Positions 18,339 to 28,459 are shown, counted from the stretch's first letter. The stretch: DNA of 64,000 nt from Paraburkholderia sp. BL25I1N1 (GCF_003002025.1 NZ_PVZB01000016.1:1-64000), one strand, 5' to 3'. Translations and numbers: made by a program. The notes: generated from the letters alone by a model not told the origin.

Positions 18339-19269
18339 GATCGTCGCGCCGTCCGAACAGGCCGCGCGGGCGCAGCGCCAGCATCGCCACCAGCAGCAGA
18401 TACGGAATCAGCGGCGCGAGTTGCGCAAGCGTCAGCGCGTCCCATTCGACGGGGAGCGTTGCGTCGAAAATCGACAGGACGTCGCCCAGCGACACATTGC
18501 TCGCCACAGCCAGCGTCTGCACGCAACCGACCAGCAGCGACGCTGCCAGCGCGCCCGTCAGCGAACCCAGCCCGCCAATCACGACCACCACGAACACGAT
18601 CGAGCCGAGCGACTCCGCCATCCCCGGCTCGACCACGAAGAGCGGCGCGCCGATCACGCCGGCCAGCGCGGCGAGCGCCGTGCCGGCCGCGAACACGCCG
18701 GTGAACACGCGTGGCACGTTGTGGCCGAGCGCTTCGACGGCGCTCGCGTGCGTGAGCGCGGCGCGCACGATCAGGCCCGCCTTCGACACGCGCAACACCG
18801 CGAACAGAACAGCGAGCATGGCGAGCGACACCGCCATCATGAACGCGCGATAGCGGGCGAACGCCGCGCCGTAGACGGTGAAAAGCGGCCCGTCGAGCAC
18901 GACGGGCACGGTCGCGGACAGCGGACTCAAGCCCCAGCCGAGCTTGACCAGTTCGCCGAGCAGATACGCGGCGCCGAACGTCAGCTGCAACTCGGCTAAA
19001 TGGCCCTGCACGCGCACGCGCCGCAACAGCCAACGCTCGAGAGCCGCGCCGATCAGCCCGACGACGAGCGGCGCGACGACCAGCGCGCTCCAGAAGCCCG
19101 CGCGCGCCGCCACCGAAAATCCAACATACGCGCCGAGCATGTAAAAACTCGCATGCGCGAAATTCAGCACGCCGAGCATGCTGAAGATCAGCGTCAGGCC
19201 CGCCGACAGCATGAACAGCAGCAGGCCGTAACTGACGCCGTTGAGCAGATTGATAACGAACGACTGCAC
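18331..19269 (-). CDS. livH: LivH-type ABC permease
   Basis: 312 residues, about eight membrane segments, typical of LivH. The first helix pair has the family pattern SYGLLLFMLSAGLTLIFSML followed by GVLNFAHASFYMLGAY; the ATPase-contact loop is AALTHASAVEALGHNVPRV; the late motif IGGLGSLTGALAA is also present. First gene of the four-gene cluster. No periplasmic binding-protein gene (LivK) is beside it, so the ligand is unknown and the partner must be encoded elsewhere. Confidence 0.9.
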   Translation of the reverse strand: MQSFVINLLNGVSYGLLLFMLSAGLTLIFSMLGVLNFAHASFYMLGAYVGFSVAARAGFWSALVVAPLVVGLIGAALERWLLRRVRVQGHLAELQLTFGAAYLLGELVKLGWGLSPLSATVPVVLDGPLFTVYGAAFARYRAFMMAVSLAMLAVLFAVLRVSKAGLIVRAALTHASAVEALGHNVPRVFTGVFAAGTALAALAGVIGAPLFVVEPGMAESLGSIVFVVVVIGGLGSLTGALAASLLVGCVQTLAVASNVSLGDVLSIFDATLPVEWDALTLAQLAPLIPYLLLVAMLALRPRGLFGRRDDHA

Positions 19270-19273
19270 GCGC

Positions 19274-19723
19274 CTAATCCGGCTGTTCCGCGACGCTCAA
19301 CGGTTCGAGCGCCGCGCGCAATTGCGCGGGCAGATTCACCGGGCGCCGTGTGACACGATTCACATACACATGCACGAAGTGTCCTTGCGCGGCGGGTTGG
19401 TCCTCGCCTTCCTTGAAGAGACCGACCTGATAGCGCACGCTCGACGTGCCGAGCCGTATCACGCGCAGGCCCGCGTCGATCCGGTCGGGGAACGCCAGCG
19501 GCGCGAAATAATTGCATTGCGTCTCGACCACGAGGCCGATCGTCTCGCCCTGCTCGAAATCGAGCACGCCGGCGCGGATCAGATACTCGTTCACCACGGT
19601 GTCGAAATAGCTGTAGTAGACGACGTTGTTCACATGGCCGTAGACGTCGTTATCCATCCAGCGGGTCGGGATCGTCAGGAAGTGCGGGTAGGCGCCGCGC
19701 GGGGCGGATGCGGGTTTGTTCAT
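19274..19723 (-). CDS. Acyl-CoA thioesterase of the 4HBT/YbgC type
   Basis: 149 residues. The hot-dog fold signature is DNDVYGHVNNVVYYSYFDT near residues 24-42, with the catalytic Asp of the 4-hydroxybenzoyl-CoA thioesterase family followed by VNN. The length is typical. It ends 4 bases before livH and probably shares its transcript. It hydrolyses an acyl-CoA; the substrate cannot be told. Confidence 0.85.
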   Translation of the reverse strand: MNKPASAPRGAYPHFLTIPTRWMDNDVYGHVNNVVYYSYFDTVVNEYLIRAGVLDFEQGETIGLVVETQCNYFAPLAFPDRIDAGLRVIRLGTSSVRYQVGLFKEGEDQPAAQGHFVHVYVNRVTRRPVNLPAQLRAALEPLSVAEQPD

Positions 19724-19844
19724 GCTGGCGTGGTCGTCTCGGGCGTTATCGTGAACGTTGTGCGGCTGGTTGTTTTCGTCAATGCGATTCGGTCAGCATG
19801 CGCTGCGAGCGCCTTCGCTGACGGCGCGTGATCAGACAGGAGAT

Positions 19845-19881
19845 ATGAGCCGTGCTGCGCTACTCGCCCAGCACGGCTCAT
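19845..19881. terminator. Perfect hairpin between thioesterase and Nudix genes
   Basis: ATGAGCCGTGCTG at 19845-19857 is the exact reverse complement of 19869-19881, with an 11-nt loop. It follows the Nudix gene on the minus strand. A T-run is missing, so it may be a weak terminator or an mRNA-stabilising hairpin. Confidence 0.4.
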
Positions 19882-19901
19882 CGGCGAACCAGTCAACCGG
19901 C

Positions 19902-20432
19902 TCACTGCCCCGGTCTTTCGACGAACTCGAACGGCAGGCCGCGCCGCCGCATCCATTCGCCGAGCGCCTGGCCGGTGCCCGCGCGCCACGGCCGCAATTT
20001 GGCCGGCTCGACCAGCCGGTACTCCAGCAATTCCGGCGACAACGCGATCGTGCCGTACGCCTTCACGTGATACGCGATGATCAGTTCGTTCTTGCGCATG
20101 AATTCGTACACGCCGATCAGCTCGGCCGTCTCCGCGTGCAGCGAGGTTTCCTCGAACACTTCGCGGGCAATGCCCTCTTCCGGCGTCTCGCCGTTTTCGA
20201 GGAAGCCCGTGATCAGCGCGAACATGCCCTCCGGCCATGCGGCGTTGCGCGCAAGCAGAATCTTGCCTTCGTATTCGACGATCGCCGCCACCACCGGCAG
20301 CGAATTGTTCCAATGGACGTAGCCGCACGCCGTATCAGGACAGCTCTGACGGATGCGGCCGCCTTCGTGTGCGGCGTCGGCGCGCTCGGTCAAAGGCGTG
20401 GCGCAGCGTGGGCAAAATCGGTAATCGGTCAT
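19902..20432 (-). CDS. Nudix hydrolase with N-terminal zinc ribbon
   Basis: 176 residues. The N-terminus has two Cys pairs (CPRC near residue 7 and CPDTAC near residue 31) that form a zinc ribbon. The Nudix box GFLENGETPEEGIAREVFEE lies near residues 76-95, with the Glu cluster that binds Mg. The arrangement resembles the C-terminal two-thirds of NudC (NADH pyrophosphatase / RNA deNADding enzyme), but it lacks the NudC N-terminal domain. The substrate is likely a nucleotide diphosphate derivative. Confidence 0.85.
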   Translation of the reverse strand: MTDYRFCPRCATPLTERADAAHEGGRIRQSCPDTACGYVHWNNSLPVVAAIVEYEGKILLARNAAWPEGMFALITGFLENGETPEEGIAREVFEETSLHAETAELIGVYEFMRKNELIIAYHVKAYGTIALSPELLEYRLVEPAKLRPWRAGTGQALGEWMRRRGLPFEFVERPGQ

Positions 20433-20489
20433 GGCGAGGAGGACGTCTTGTTGTCTTGTGTAATCGTGTTTGTCGTTAGCTTCTGGTTT

Positions 20490-21521
20490 TCACGCCGCGC
20501 ACAACTCGCGCACCTCGGCGGCGAACCGCTCGACCGTTTCCGGCTGCGTATCCCACGCGCACATCAGCCGGCATCCGCCCGCGCCGATGAATTCGTAGAA
20601 CTTCCAGCCACGCGCGCGCATGGCCTTGGCGGCTTGCGCGGGCAATTGCGCAAAGACCGCGTTCGATTCTCCGGGGAACATGATGCTCACGCCCGGAATT
20701 TCCCGCAACCGCGTTTGCAGCAGTTGCGCCATCGCGTTCGCGTGACGCGCGTTGCGCAGCCACACGTCGTTGTCGAGCAGGCCGAGCCACGGCGCGGAAA
20801 TGAAGCGCATCTTCGACGCCAGTTGGCCGGCTTGCTTCAGGCGGTACGCGAAATCGTCGGCGAGCGCGCGGTCGAAGAACACCACCGCTTCACCCACCGG
20901 CAAGCCGTTCTTGGTGCCGCCGAAGCACAGCACGTCGACGCCCGCGCGCCACGTGATCTCCGACGGATGCACGTCCAGCGCGGCGACCGCGTTGGCAAAA
21001 CGCGCGCCGTCCATATGCACCTTCAGATGACGCCGTTTGGCGATCGCCGCGATCGCCCGCACTTCCTCGACGCTGTAGACCGTGCCGACTTCCGTCGATT
21101 GGGTGAGCGTGACGACTTTCGGCTTCGGGTAATGGATGTCGGCGCGGCGCGTGACGACGGCTTCGATCGCATCCGGCGTGAGCTTGCCACCGATGCCCGG
21201 CGCGGTCAGCAACTTCGAGCCGCCCGAGAAGAACTCCGGGCCGCCGCATTCGTCGGTTTCGATGTGCGCGAGTTCGTGGCAGATCACCGAGTGATACGAC
21301 TGGCACAGCGACGCGAGCGCCAGTGAATTGGCGGCCGTGCCGTTGAACACGAAAAACACTTCGCAGTCGGTCTGGAACAGGTCGCGCAGGCGGTCGCACA
21401 CCTGGTTGGTCCAGGAATCGTCGCCGTAGGCTGGTTCGTGGCCGCTGTTGTTGGCGGCGATCAGCGCGTCGAGGGCTTCGGGACAGATGCCGGCGTAGTT
21501 GTCGGACGCGAAATGTTGCAT
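20490..21521 (-). CDS. ltaE: Low-specificity L-threonine aldolase
   Basis: 343 residues, a fold-type I PLP enzyme. Cofactor-binding features are visible: HMDGARFANAV near residue 172 and the Schiff-base Lys in CFGGTKNGLPVGEAVVFF near residue 207; the N-terminal DNYAGICPEALDA is typical. It cleaves L-threonine or allo-threonine to glycine and acetaldehyde. It follows the MFS gene on the same strand but with a 125-bp gap. Confidence 0.9.
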   Translation of the reverse strand: MQHFASDNYAGICPEALDALIAANNSGHEPAYGDDSWTNQVCDRLRDLFQTDCEVFFVFNGTAANSLALASLCQSYHSVICHELAHIETDECGGPEFFSGGSKLLTAPGIGGKLTPDAIEAVVTRRADIHYPKPKVVTLTQSTEVGTVYSVEEVRAIAAIAKRRHLKVHMDGARFANAVAALDVHPSEITWRAGVDVLCFGGTKNGLPVGEAVVFFDRALADDFAYRLKQAGQLASKMRFISAPWLGLLDNDVWLRNARHANAMAQLLQTRLREIPGVSIMFPGESNAVFAQLPAQAAKAMRARGWKFYEFIGAGGCRLMCAWDTQPETVERFAAEVRELCAA

Positions 21522-21645
21522 GGCGGGCGGCGCGTCCGGCGATGGGCGCGCTGGAATGACGGAAAGCGGTCATTTTAGTGCGCGCTGCGGTTATTTGTTT
21601 TCCGCGGGCTGCAGCGTGGGCAGCAACGCCTTTATCGATGCGCGC

Positions 21646-22980
21646 TCAGTGGCATCCGCAATCGGGCATGCGGCCCCGGCCGCGCGGCATGCGCGCGACG
21701 ACGAGTAGCCCGGTCGCGCCCAGCAACAACGCCCCCGCCGCCAGCCACAAGGCCGGTGAAAACGACCCGGTCTGCTCGGCGATCGGCGCGGCGACCAGTG
21801 GGCCGACGATCTGGCCGACGCCGTAGGCCGCCGTCGCGTAGCCCATCAGGCCGGCAGCGTCGTCGCCACGCAGGCGCCGCGCCTCGCGCATCGCGAATAG
21901 CGTGATCGCGGTGAACGGCAGGCCGATCAGGATGCTGCCGAACGAGAAGCCGGCCGCCGTCGGCCGCACGATGCCAAGGGCGATGCCGCACGCCTGCAGC
22001 ACATAGCAGCCGGCCAGCAGCGTGCGGTTGTCCCAATGCACGGGCAAACGCGCCGCCAGCAATGCGCCGACGATCAGCGCCGCGCCGAACATTGGCCAGA
22101 ACAGGTCGGGCCACGACGAGCCGGGCAATGCGTGACGTGCGATGACGGGCAGGAACGTCGCGGTGATGATGTAGCCGAACCCTGGGATGCCGTAGAGGAG
22201 GACGAGCCAGAGGGCGTCGGCGCGGTGGGTTGCGTGGGTGGTTGCACCCTGGACTGCGGCGCGTTCAGTCGCGCCGGCCTGGCCGCCGACACGCTGGCTC
22301 GTCTTGCCGGCACACGCCTGATCGCCACTACCGGAACCGACCATGCGAGCGCTTCGAGCCTTTTCTCCGCCGCTGGACGCAGTGCCGAACACCGGCCAAA
22401 CCACGACCGACAGAATCGCCGCGATCAGCCCGAACCCGATCCATCCGGTGGCGGCCCCGTACCCGCCTGCCACACTGACCAGCAAGCCCGTGCCGACAAT
22501 GCCCACGCCGGGCCCCGTATAGATCACCCCGCCCCACCCGTGCGCCCCGATTTCGGCGAGCCGCCGCAAGCCCCACTGGGACGCGAAGACGAACGTCCAG
22601 GCACTGATCGCGCCCGCGATAAACCGCACCGCCGCCCAGACCCAGAACTGGCTCGTCACGCCCATCGTCAACGTCAGCAGCACCGTCGCGGCGAGCCCCA
22701 TGCGCACCATCCGCGCCGGCTCGATCCGCAGCGCCGCGCACGTGACCGCGCCGACGAAATACCCGGCGTAATTGAACGACGCCAGCCAGCCGCCATGCTG
22801 AATATCGAGCTGCGGCTGACCGGATCCGCCGCCGTGAAGCATCAGCGGCAAGAGCGGCGTGAATGCGAATCGCCCGATGCCGAGCGCGACGGCCAGCGTG
22901 ACCATGCAGGCAAGCGCCGCGCGACGGGCGGCGTGGCGTTCGGCGAAGCTGCCGTGCGGGGTGGAGGCGAGGTCGTTCAT
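21646..22980 (-). CDS. MFS transporter of the YbfB/YjiJ family
   Basis: 444 residues from the ATG at 22980; a TTG four codons earlier is less likely. About twelve membrane segments. The first has the family motif ALGIGRFAFTPLLPLML. The central cytoplasmic loop (about residues 200-265) is a low-complexity Gly/Ser/Ala/Thr stretch longer than usual. Divergent from a LysR-family regulator whose coding start is 115 bp away, which probably controls it. Substrate unknown. Confidence 0.85.
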   Translation of the reverse strand: MNDLASTPHGSFAERHAARRAALACMVTLAVALGIGRFAFTPLLPLMLHGGGSGQPQLDIQHGGWLASFNYAGYFVGAVTCAALRIEPARMVRMGLAATVLLTLTMGVTSQFWVWAAVRFIAGAISAWTFVFASQWGLRRLAEIGAHGWGGVIYTGPGVGIVGTGLLVSVAGGYGAATGWIGFGLIAAILSVVVWPVFGTASSGGEKARSARMVGSGSGDQACAGKTSQRVGGQAGATERAAVQGATTHATHRADALWLVLLYGIPGFGYIITATFLPVIARHALPGSSWPDLFWPMFGAALIVGALLAARLPVHWDNRTLLAGCYVLQACGIALGIVRPTAAGFSFGSILIGLPFTAITLFAMREARRLRGDDAAGLMGYATAAYGVGQIVGPLVAAPIAEQTGSFSPALWLAAGALLLGATGLLVVARMPRGRGRMPDCGCH

Positions 22981-23094
22981 GGGCGGCGGCAATGAATGCA
23001 GTCAACGGGTCGGATGGCGGATATCCATACTAGCTTGACCTTTCAATCACGAAAAATGAATAATTCGGATATCACCCATCGCCTAGAGAGAATC

Positions 23095-24012
23095 ATGGAC
23101 CTGGCCGCTTTGACCATTTTTCGCGCCGTCGTGCGGGAAAACGGCGTGACGCGCGCTGCCGCCAAGCTCAATCGTGTGCAATCGAACGTTACCACGCGTA
23201 TCAAGCAGCTCGAGGAGCAATTGGGCACCGACCTGTTCATCCGCGACGGCCGCCGTCTCGTGCTGACGCCCGCCGGCGAGACGCTGCTGCCGTACGCCGA
23301 GCGCCTGCTCGCGCTCGCGGATGAAGCGCGTCACGCAGTGCGTGAGGATCGTCCAAGCGGACGGTTGCGTTTGGGCACGATGGAAAGTGTCGCGGCTACG
23401 CGTCTTCCCGCCCTGCTCGCACGTTATCACCAGCAGTGGCCCGCCGTCGCGCTGGAACTCGAGACCGGCACGACCGGCAAGCTGATCGAGCGGGTGCGTG
23501 AATTCGAAGTGGATGCGGCGTTGGTGGCGACGCCGTTGGATCCGGCCACGCTCGGCGATTTATTCGAGTCGGTACCGGTGTTTCGGGAAGAGCTGGTAAT
23601 GCTGACGCCGCGCGGTCATCGGCCGATTCGCGACGTTAGGGACATTGCGTTGTCCACGCTGATCGCGTTCGAGCGCGGCTGTGCTTACCGGTCTTATATC
23701 GAGAAGTGGTATCTGGAGCACGGCGTGAGGCCGGCGCGCGTGCTGGAGCTGGGCTCTTATCACGCGATCGTGGCCTGCGTGGCCGCTGGCGCGGGGGTGG
23801 CGGTCGCGCCGCGGTCGGTGCTGAATTTACAGACCGACGCCAGCAATATCGCGGTGCATGAACTGCCCGATATCGGCGTGATCGAGACGCTGCTGGTGTG
23901 GCGGCGCGGACACTTTTCGTCCGCGCTGAACGCGTTGAAGCAGGCGTTGGTAATGCGGCAGGATGCGGTGAATTCAACTGGGATCGCGACCGCCGCAGAA
24001 GGCGCGATCTGA
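23095..24012 (+). CDS. LysR-family transcriptional regulator
   Basis: 305 residues from the ATG at 23095 (AGAGAG upstream; longer starts add unusual sequence before the helix-turn-helix). Residues 1-60 are the LysR DNA-binding domain (FRAVVRENGVTRAAAKLNR followed by QSNVTTRIKQLEEQLG). The rest is the periplasmic-binding-like effector domain (RLRLGTMESVAATRLPALL). Typical length. The divergent MFS exporter gene is the natural target; the effector is unknown. Confidence 0.9.
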   Translation: MDLAALTIFRAVVRENGVTRAAAKLNRVQSNVTTRIKQLEEQLGTDLFIRDGRRLVLTPAGETLLPYAERLLALADEARHAVREDRPSGRLRLGTMESVAATRLPALLARYHQQWPAVALELETGTTGKLIERVREFEVDAALVATPLDPATLGDLFESVPVFREELVMLTPRGHRPIRDVRDIALSTLIAFERGCAYRSYIEKWYLEHGVRPARVLELGSYHAIVACVAAGAGVAVAPRSVLNLQTDASNIAVHELPDIGVIETLLVWRRGHFSSALNALKQALVMRQDAVNSTGIATAAEGAI

Positions 24013-24109
24013 TCTTTGGCGGCGGGACCGGCATCCGTCGAAACGAACACTGCGAGCAAAATCAACGCTCGGCGCGGCGCCCATTCGGAATCCGGCGCGC
24101 CAAACTCTG

Positions 24110-24162
24110 AAAAAAACTCGGGCCACGCGAGACGCTTGATCTTCCAGCGCCCCGCGTGGCCC
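24110..24162 (-). terminator. Terminator of alaS
   Basis: GGGCCACGCG at 24120-24129 pairs perfectly with CGCGTGGCCC at 24153-24162. Read on the minus strand the stem is followed by GAGTTTTTTC, a T-run. It lies 14 bases past the alaS stop. Confidence 0.75.
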
Positions 24163-24175
24163 AATCACATCAGAA

Positions 24176-26806
24176 TCAAAGCTGGCCTTCGACCCAGCCC
24201 TTCACGCCAGCCAGCGCCGCCGGCAGATTCGCCGGCTCGGTGCCGCCAGCCTGAGCCATGTCCGGACGGCCGCCGCCCTTGCCGCCGACCTGCTGCGCCA
24301 CGAAGTTGACCAGATCGCCTGCCTTGACCTTCTTGCTCGCGTCCGCCGTGACGCCGGCGATCAGGCTCACCTTGCCGCCTTCGACCGATGCCAGCACGAT
24401 CGCCGCGCTCTTCAACTTGTCCTTCAGCTTGTCGACGGTTTCGCGCAGCGTCTTGACGTCCGCGCCTTCGAGCGTAGCCGCCAGCACATGCACACCGTCG
24501 ACTTCGATCGCCTGACCGGCCAGCTCGTCGCCCTGGCTCGACGCCATCTTCGACTTCAGCGCGCTCAGTTCCTTCTCCAGCGACTTCACCTGGTCCTGGA
24601 CCTGCGTGATCCGCTGCGTCAGTTCCGACGGTTGCGCCTTCAACACCGCCGCGGCCGCGTTGATACGCGCGTCGAGGTCCTGCACGAAGCGCACGGCGTT
24701 GTCGCCCGTGATCGCTTCCACGCGGCGGATGCCCGCCGCCACGCCGCCTTCCATGACGATCTTGAAGAGGCCGATGTCGCCGGTGCGATGCACGTGCGTA
24801 CCGCCGCACAACTCACGCGAAAAGCCCAGGTCGAGCACGCGGACTTCGTCGCCGTACTTTTCGCCGAACAGCGCCATCGCGCCGCCCTTCACCGCTTCGT
24901 CGAACGGCATGACGCGCACGATGCCCGGCGCATTCGCCAGCACTTCGGCGTTGACGATTTCTTCTACGCGGCGGATCTGCTCGTCGGTCATCGGCGCGTT
25001 GTGCGCGAAGTCGAAACGGGTCTTGTCCGCGTCGACGAGCGAGCCCTTCTGCTGCACGTGCGAACCGAGGACTTCACGCAGCGCTTTATGCATCAGGTGA
25101 GTGGCCGAGTGGTTGCGTTGCGTGCGAGCGCGGCGCACCGCGTCGATTTCCGCCTTGACGACGTCGCCCACCTTCAGCGTGCCCTGTTCGAGCGTGCCGT
25201 GATGACCGACCACGTCGGCCTGCACCTTTAGCGTATCGCTCACCGCGAAGCGGACGCTCGCGTTGGCGAGCACGCCCTGGTCGCCGACCTGGCCGCCCGA
25301 CTCCGCGTAGAACGGCGTGTGGTCCAGCACGACGACAGCCTGCTGGCCGTCATGGTCATGCACTTCCTGCACGGAGGCGCCATCTACATACAACGCGATA
25401 ACCTTCGCGTCGTCGAAGACGATTTCTTCGTAGCCGTGGAACGTGGTCTTCGCGCCCGAGTATTCGAGGCCTTGCGCCATCTTGAACTTGCCCGCCGCGC
25501 GAGCCTGCTCGCGCTGACGCGCCATGGCTTCGTCGAAGGCGGCTTCGTCGACCGTCACTTCGCGCTCGCGGCACACGTCCGCCGTCAGGTCCAGCGGGAA
25601 GCCGTACGTGTCGTGCAGCTTGAATGCGAGTTCGCCGTCGAGCGTCTTGCCGCCCTTGGCTTCGAGGTCGGCCAGCGCGCTCTCGAGAATCGACATGCCG
25701 TGCTCGATGGTCTCGAAGAAGCGCTCTTCTTCCTGACGCAGCACGTCGGTCACGCGTTGTTCGGCTTCCTTCAGTTCCGGGTATGCGCCGCCCATTTGCG
25801 CGACGAGATCGCCCACCATGCGATGGAAAAACGAACCCTTCTTGCCCAGCTTGTAGCCGTGGCGGATCGCACGGCGCACGATCCGGCGCAGCACATAGCC
25901 ACGGCCTTCGTTGCCCGGAATCACACCGTCGACGATCAGGAAGGAGCACGCGCGGATGTGGTCGGCGATCACCTTCAGCGAGTTGTTGGTCAGATCGCTC
26001 ACGCCGGTTTCGCGGCCGGCGGCCTTGATCAGCGCCTGGAACAGGTCGATCTCGTAGTTGCTGTGCACGTGCTGCAGCACGGCGGCGATACGCTCCAGAC
26101 CCATGCCGGTGTCGACGCACTGCTTGGGCAGCGGCGTCATGTTGCCTTGCGCGTCGCGGCTGAACTGCATGAACACGAGATTCCAGATCTCGATGTAGCG
26201 GTCACCGTCTTCCTCGGGCGATCCCGGCGGGCCGCCCCAGACTTCCGGGCCGTGGTCGTAAAAGATTTCCGAGCACGGGCCGCACGGACCGACGTCGGCC
26301 ATCTGCCAGAAGTTGTCCGATGCGTAGCGCGCGCCCTTGTTGTCGCCGATGCGAATGATGCGCTCGACCGGCACGCCCACCTCTTTCGCCCAGATGTCGT
26401 GCGCTTCGTCGTCTTCGTGATAGACGGTGACCCAGAGCTTGTCTTTCGGCAACTGATACACGCCCGTCAACAACTCCCACGCGTAGTGGATCGCGTCGCG
26501 CTTGAAGTAGTCGCCGAACGAGAAGTTGCCCAGCATTTCGAAGAACGTGTGGTGACGCGCGGTGTAGCCGACGTTTTCCAGATCGTTATGCTTGCCGCCG
26601 GCGCGCACGCTGCGCTGCGCGGTCGTGGCGCGCGAGTAGGGGCGCGATTCCGCGCCCAGGAACACATCTTTGAACTGCACCATTCCCGAATTGGTGAAGA
26701 GCAGCGTCGGGTCGTTGCCGGGCACAAGGCTCGACGAGCGAACGATCGTATGGCCCTTCGATTCGAAGAACTTGAGGAATTTCTCGCGGATTTCGGCGGC
26801 TTTCAT
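24176..26806 (-). CDS. alaS: Alanyl-tRNA synthetase
   Basis: 876 residues, normal length. The class II catalytic core is at the N-terminus (IREKFLKFFESKGHTIV, then the motif 2 region TTAQRSVRAGGKHNDLENVG). The editing domain has the zinc motif HSATHLMHKAL near residue 565 and CGGTHVHRTGDIG near residue 668. The C-terminal domain ends with the oligomerisation/C-Ala region (GGKGGGRPDMAQAGG). It charges tRNA-Ala and deacylates Ser-tRNA-Ala. Monocistronic, with its own terminator. Confidence 0.97.
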   Translation of the reverse strand: MKAAEIREKFLKFFESKGHTIVRSSSLVPGNDPTLLFTNSGMVQFKDVFLGAESRPYSRATTAQRSVRAGGKHNDLENVGYTARHHTFFEMLGNFSFGDYFKRDAIHYAWELLTGVYQLPKDKLWVTVYHEDDEAHDIWAKEVGVPVERIIRIGDNKGARYASDNFWQMADVGPCGPCSEIFYDHGPEVWGGPPGSPEEDGDRYIEIWNLVFMQFSRDAQGNMTPLPKQCVDTGMGLERIAAVLQHVHSNYEIDLFQALIKAAGRETGVSDLTNNSLKVIADHIRACSFLIVDGVIPGNEGRGYVLRRIVRRAIRHGYKLGKKGSFFHRMVGDLVAQMGGAYPELKEAEQRVTDVLRQEEERFFETIEHGMSILESALADLEAKGGKTLDGELAFKLHDTYGFPLDLTADVCREREVTVDEAAFDEAMARQREQARAAGKFKMAQGLEYSGAKTTFHGYEEIVFDDAKVIALYVDGASVQEVHDHDGQQAVVVLDHTPFYAESGGQVGDQGVLANASVRFAVSDTLKVQADVVGHHGTLEQGTLKVGDVVKAEIDAVRRARTQRNHSATHLMHKALREVLGSHVQQKGSLVDADKTRFDFAHNAPMTDEQIRRVEEIVNAEVLANAPGIVRVMPFDEAVKGGAMALFGEKYGDEVRVLDLGFSRELCGGTHVHRTGDIGLFKIVMEGGVAAGIRRVEAITGDNAVRFVQDLDARINAAAAVLKAQPSELTQRITQVQDQVKSLEKELSALKSKMASSQGDELAGQAIEVDGVHVLAATLEGADVKTLRETVDKLKDKLKSAAIVLASVEGGKVSLIAGVTADASKKVKAGDLVNFVAQQVGGKGGGRPDMAQAGGTEPANLPAALAGVKGWVEGQL

Positions 26807-27116
26807 GGCGTGCGGGGGACGGGTTTGCCAGTTCCCTGGCTGTTACCGGCGGCATCGTGGGATGCGCCAACTGTTTGTTTCTTAAACGACTGATTATACG
26901 GGATCGGCGCCCGTGCGCGGCGGCGCGGGCTGCATGGCTGGCCGTTCGGCCAGGTTCGAGCGGGCGCCGTGGGACATGGCGGCACTTTGCGAGGCCCGTC
27001 ATTCGTCCTATACCGTTCGGCCGACTGCGCCAGCGCGCGGGAATCGCTTAAGATTGCCTCCATCCCGCAGCGCCTCGCGCGCCGCCTTGGCTACGAAGAA
27101 GGAGACATCGAACAAT

Positions 27117-28337
27117 ATGGGCGCTCTCAGTCATATCCGCGTGCTGGATCTCACACGCGTACTCGCCGGCCCCTGGTGCGCGCAAACGCTCGCCGATTTC
27201 GGCGCCGACGTGATCAAGATCGAACGCCCCGAAGTCGGCGACGACACCCGCCACTGGGGGCCGCCGTACCTCAAGACACCCGCAGGCGAAGACACGCGCG
27301 AGGCCGCGTACTACCTTGCGGCGAACCGCAACAAGCGCTCGGTCACCGTGGATATCGCCTCGCCCGAAGGCCAGCGGATCATTCGCGAACTGGCCGCGCA
27401 GAGCGACGTGGTGCTGGAGAACTACAAGGTAGGTCAGCTACAGAAGTATGGCCTCGACTACGCATCGCTCAAAGAAGTGAAGCCCGACATCGTCTATTGC
27501 TCGGTGACCGGCTTCGGGCAAACCGGGCCGTATGCGCAGCGCGCCGGGTACGACTTCATCGTGCAAGGCATCGGCGGCTTCATGAGCATTACCGGCGAGC
27601 GTGACGGCCAGCCGGGCGGCGGTCCGCAGAAGGCCGGCGTCGCGATTGCCGACCTCATGACCGGCATGTATTCGACTATCGCCGTGCTCACCGCCCTCAC
27701 CCACCGCGACCGGACGGGCGAAGGCCAGTACATCGACATGGCGCTGCTCGACGTGCAGGTCGCGATGCTCGCGAACATGAACTCGAACTACCTGGCGAGC
27801 GGCCAGCCTCCGGTGCGCTGGGGCAATGCGCATCCGAACATCGTGCCGTATCAGACCTTCCAGACGAGCGACGGGTGGATCATCGTCGCGGTCGGCAACG
27901 ACGGTCAGTTCCGCAAGTTCGTCGAAGCGGGCGGCCGCCCGGAACTGGCGGACGACGGGCGCTTTGCCACCAACCCGGCGCGGGTGCGCAACCGCGACAT
28001 CCTCGTGCCGATTCTCGCGGAGATGGTCCGCCTGCAGGGCAAGCAGCAATGGATCGCCGCGCTCGAGGCGGCGGGTGTGCCGTGCGGGCCGATCAACGAT
28101 CTCGGCGAAGTGTTCGAGAACGAGCAGGTGCTGGCGCGTGGGCTCCAGGTGGACCTGCCGCATCCGTCGGGCGGAACGGTTAAGCTGGTGCGCAATCCGA
28201 TCAATATGACCGGCACGCCGCCTGAAGCGCTTACGCATCCGCCCATGCTCGGGGAGCACACAGAGAGCATCTTGCGCGACGTGCTGGGCTATGACGAAGC
28301 GAGGATTGCGGCGTTGCGGAGCCAGTCCGTGATTTGA
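27117..28337 (+). CDS. CaiB/BaiF family CoA transferase (class III)
   Basis: 406 residues from the ATG at 27117, behind AAGGAGACATCG. Family motifs: LDLTRVLAGPWCAQTLADFG at the N-terminus, GADVIKIE, the YYLAANRNKRSV segment, and the catalytic Asp region GVAIADLMTGMYS near residue 180. These enzymes move CoA between carboxylates through an aspartyl-CoA anhydride. The acids used are unknown. Divergent from alaS. Confidence 0.88.
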   Translation: MGALSHIRVLDLTRVLAGPWCAQTLADFGADVIKIERPEVGDDTRHWGPPYLKTPAGEDTREAAYYLAANRNKRSVTVDIASPEGQRIIRELAAQSDVVLENYKVGQLQKYGLDYASLKEVKPDIVYCSVTGFGQTGPYAQRAGYDFIVQGIGGFMSITGERDGQPGGGPQKAGVAIADLMTGMYSTIAVLTALTHRDRTGEGQYIDMALLDVQVAMLANMNSNYLASGQPPVRWGNAHPNIVPYQTFQTSDGWIIVAVGNDGQFRKFVEAGGRPELADDGRFATNPARVRNRDILVPILAEMVRLQGKQQWIAALEAAGVPCGPINDLGEVFENEQVLARGLQVDLPHPSGGTVKLVRNPINMTGTPPEALTHPPMLGEHTESILRDVLGYDEARIAALRSQSVI

Positions 28338-28459
28338 GTCCGCAATTTGAGTCCGCAGTCAGGCCGCCGCAAGCTCCGAAGATGCGAGGTGCGCCGCGGA
28401 GCGCAACGTCGCGATGAACCCAGCGCGGAAACGGACTCCCCAATCGACGGCGCGGGCGG

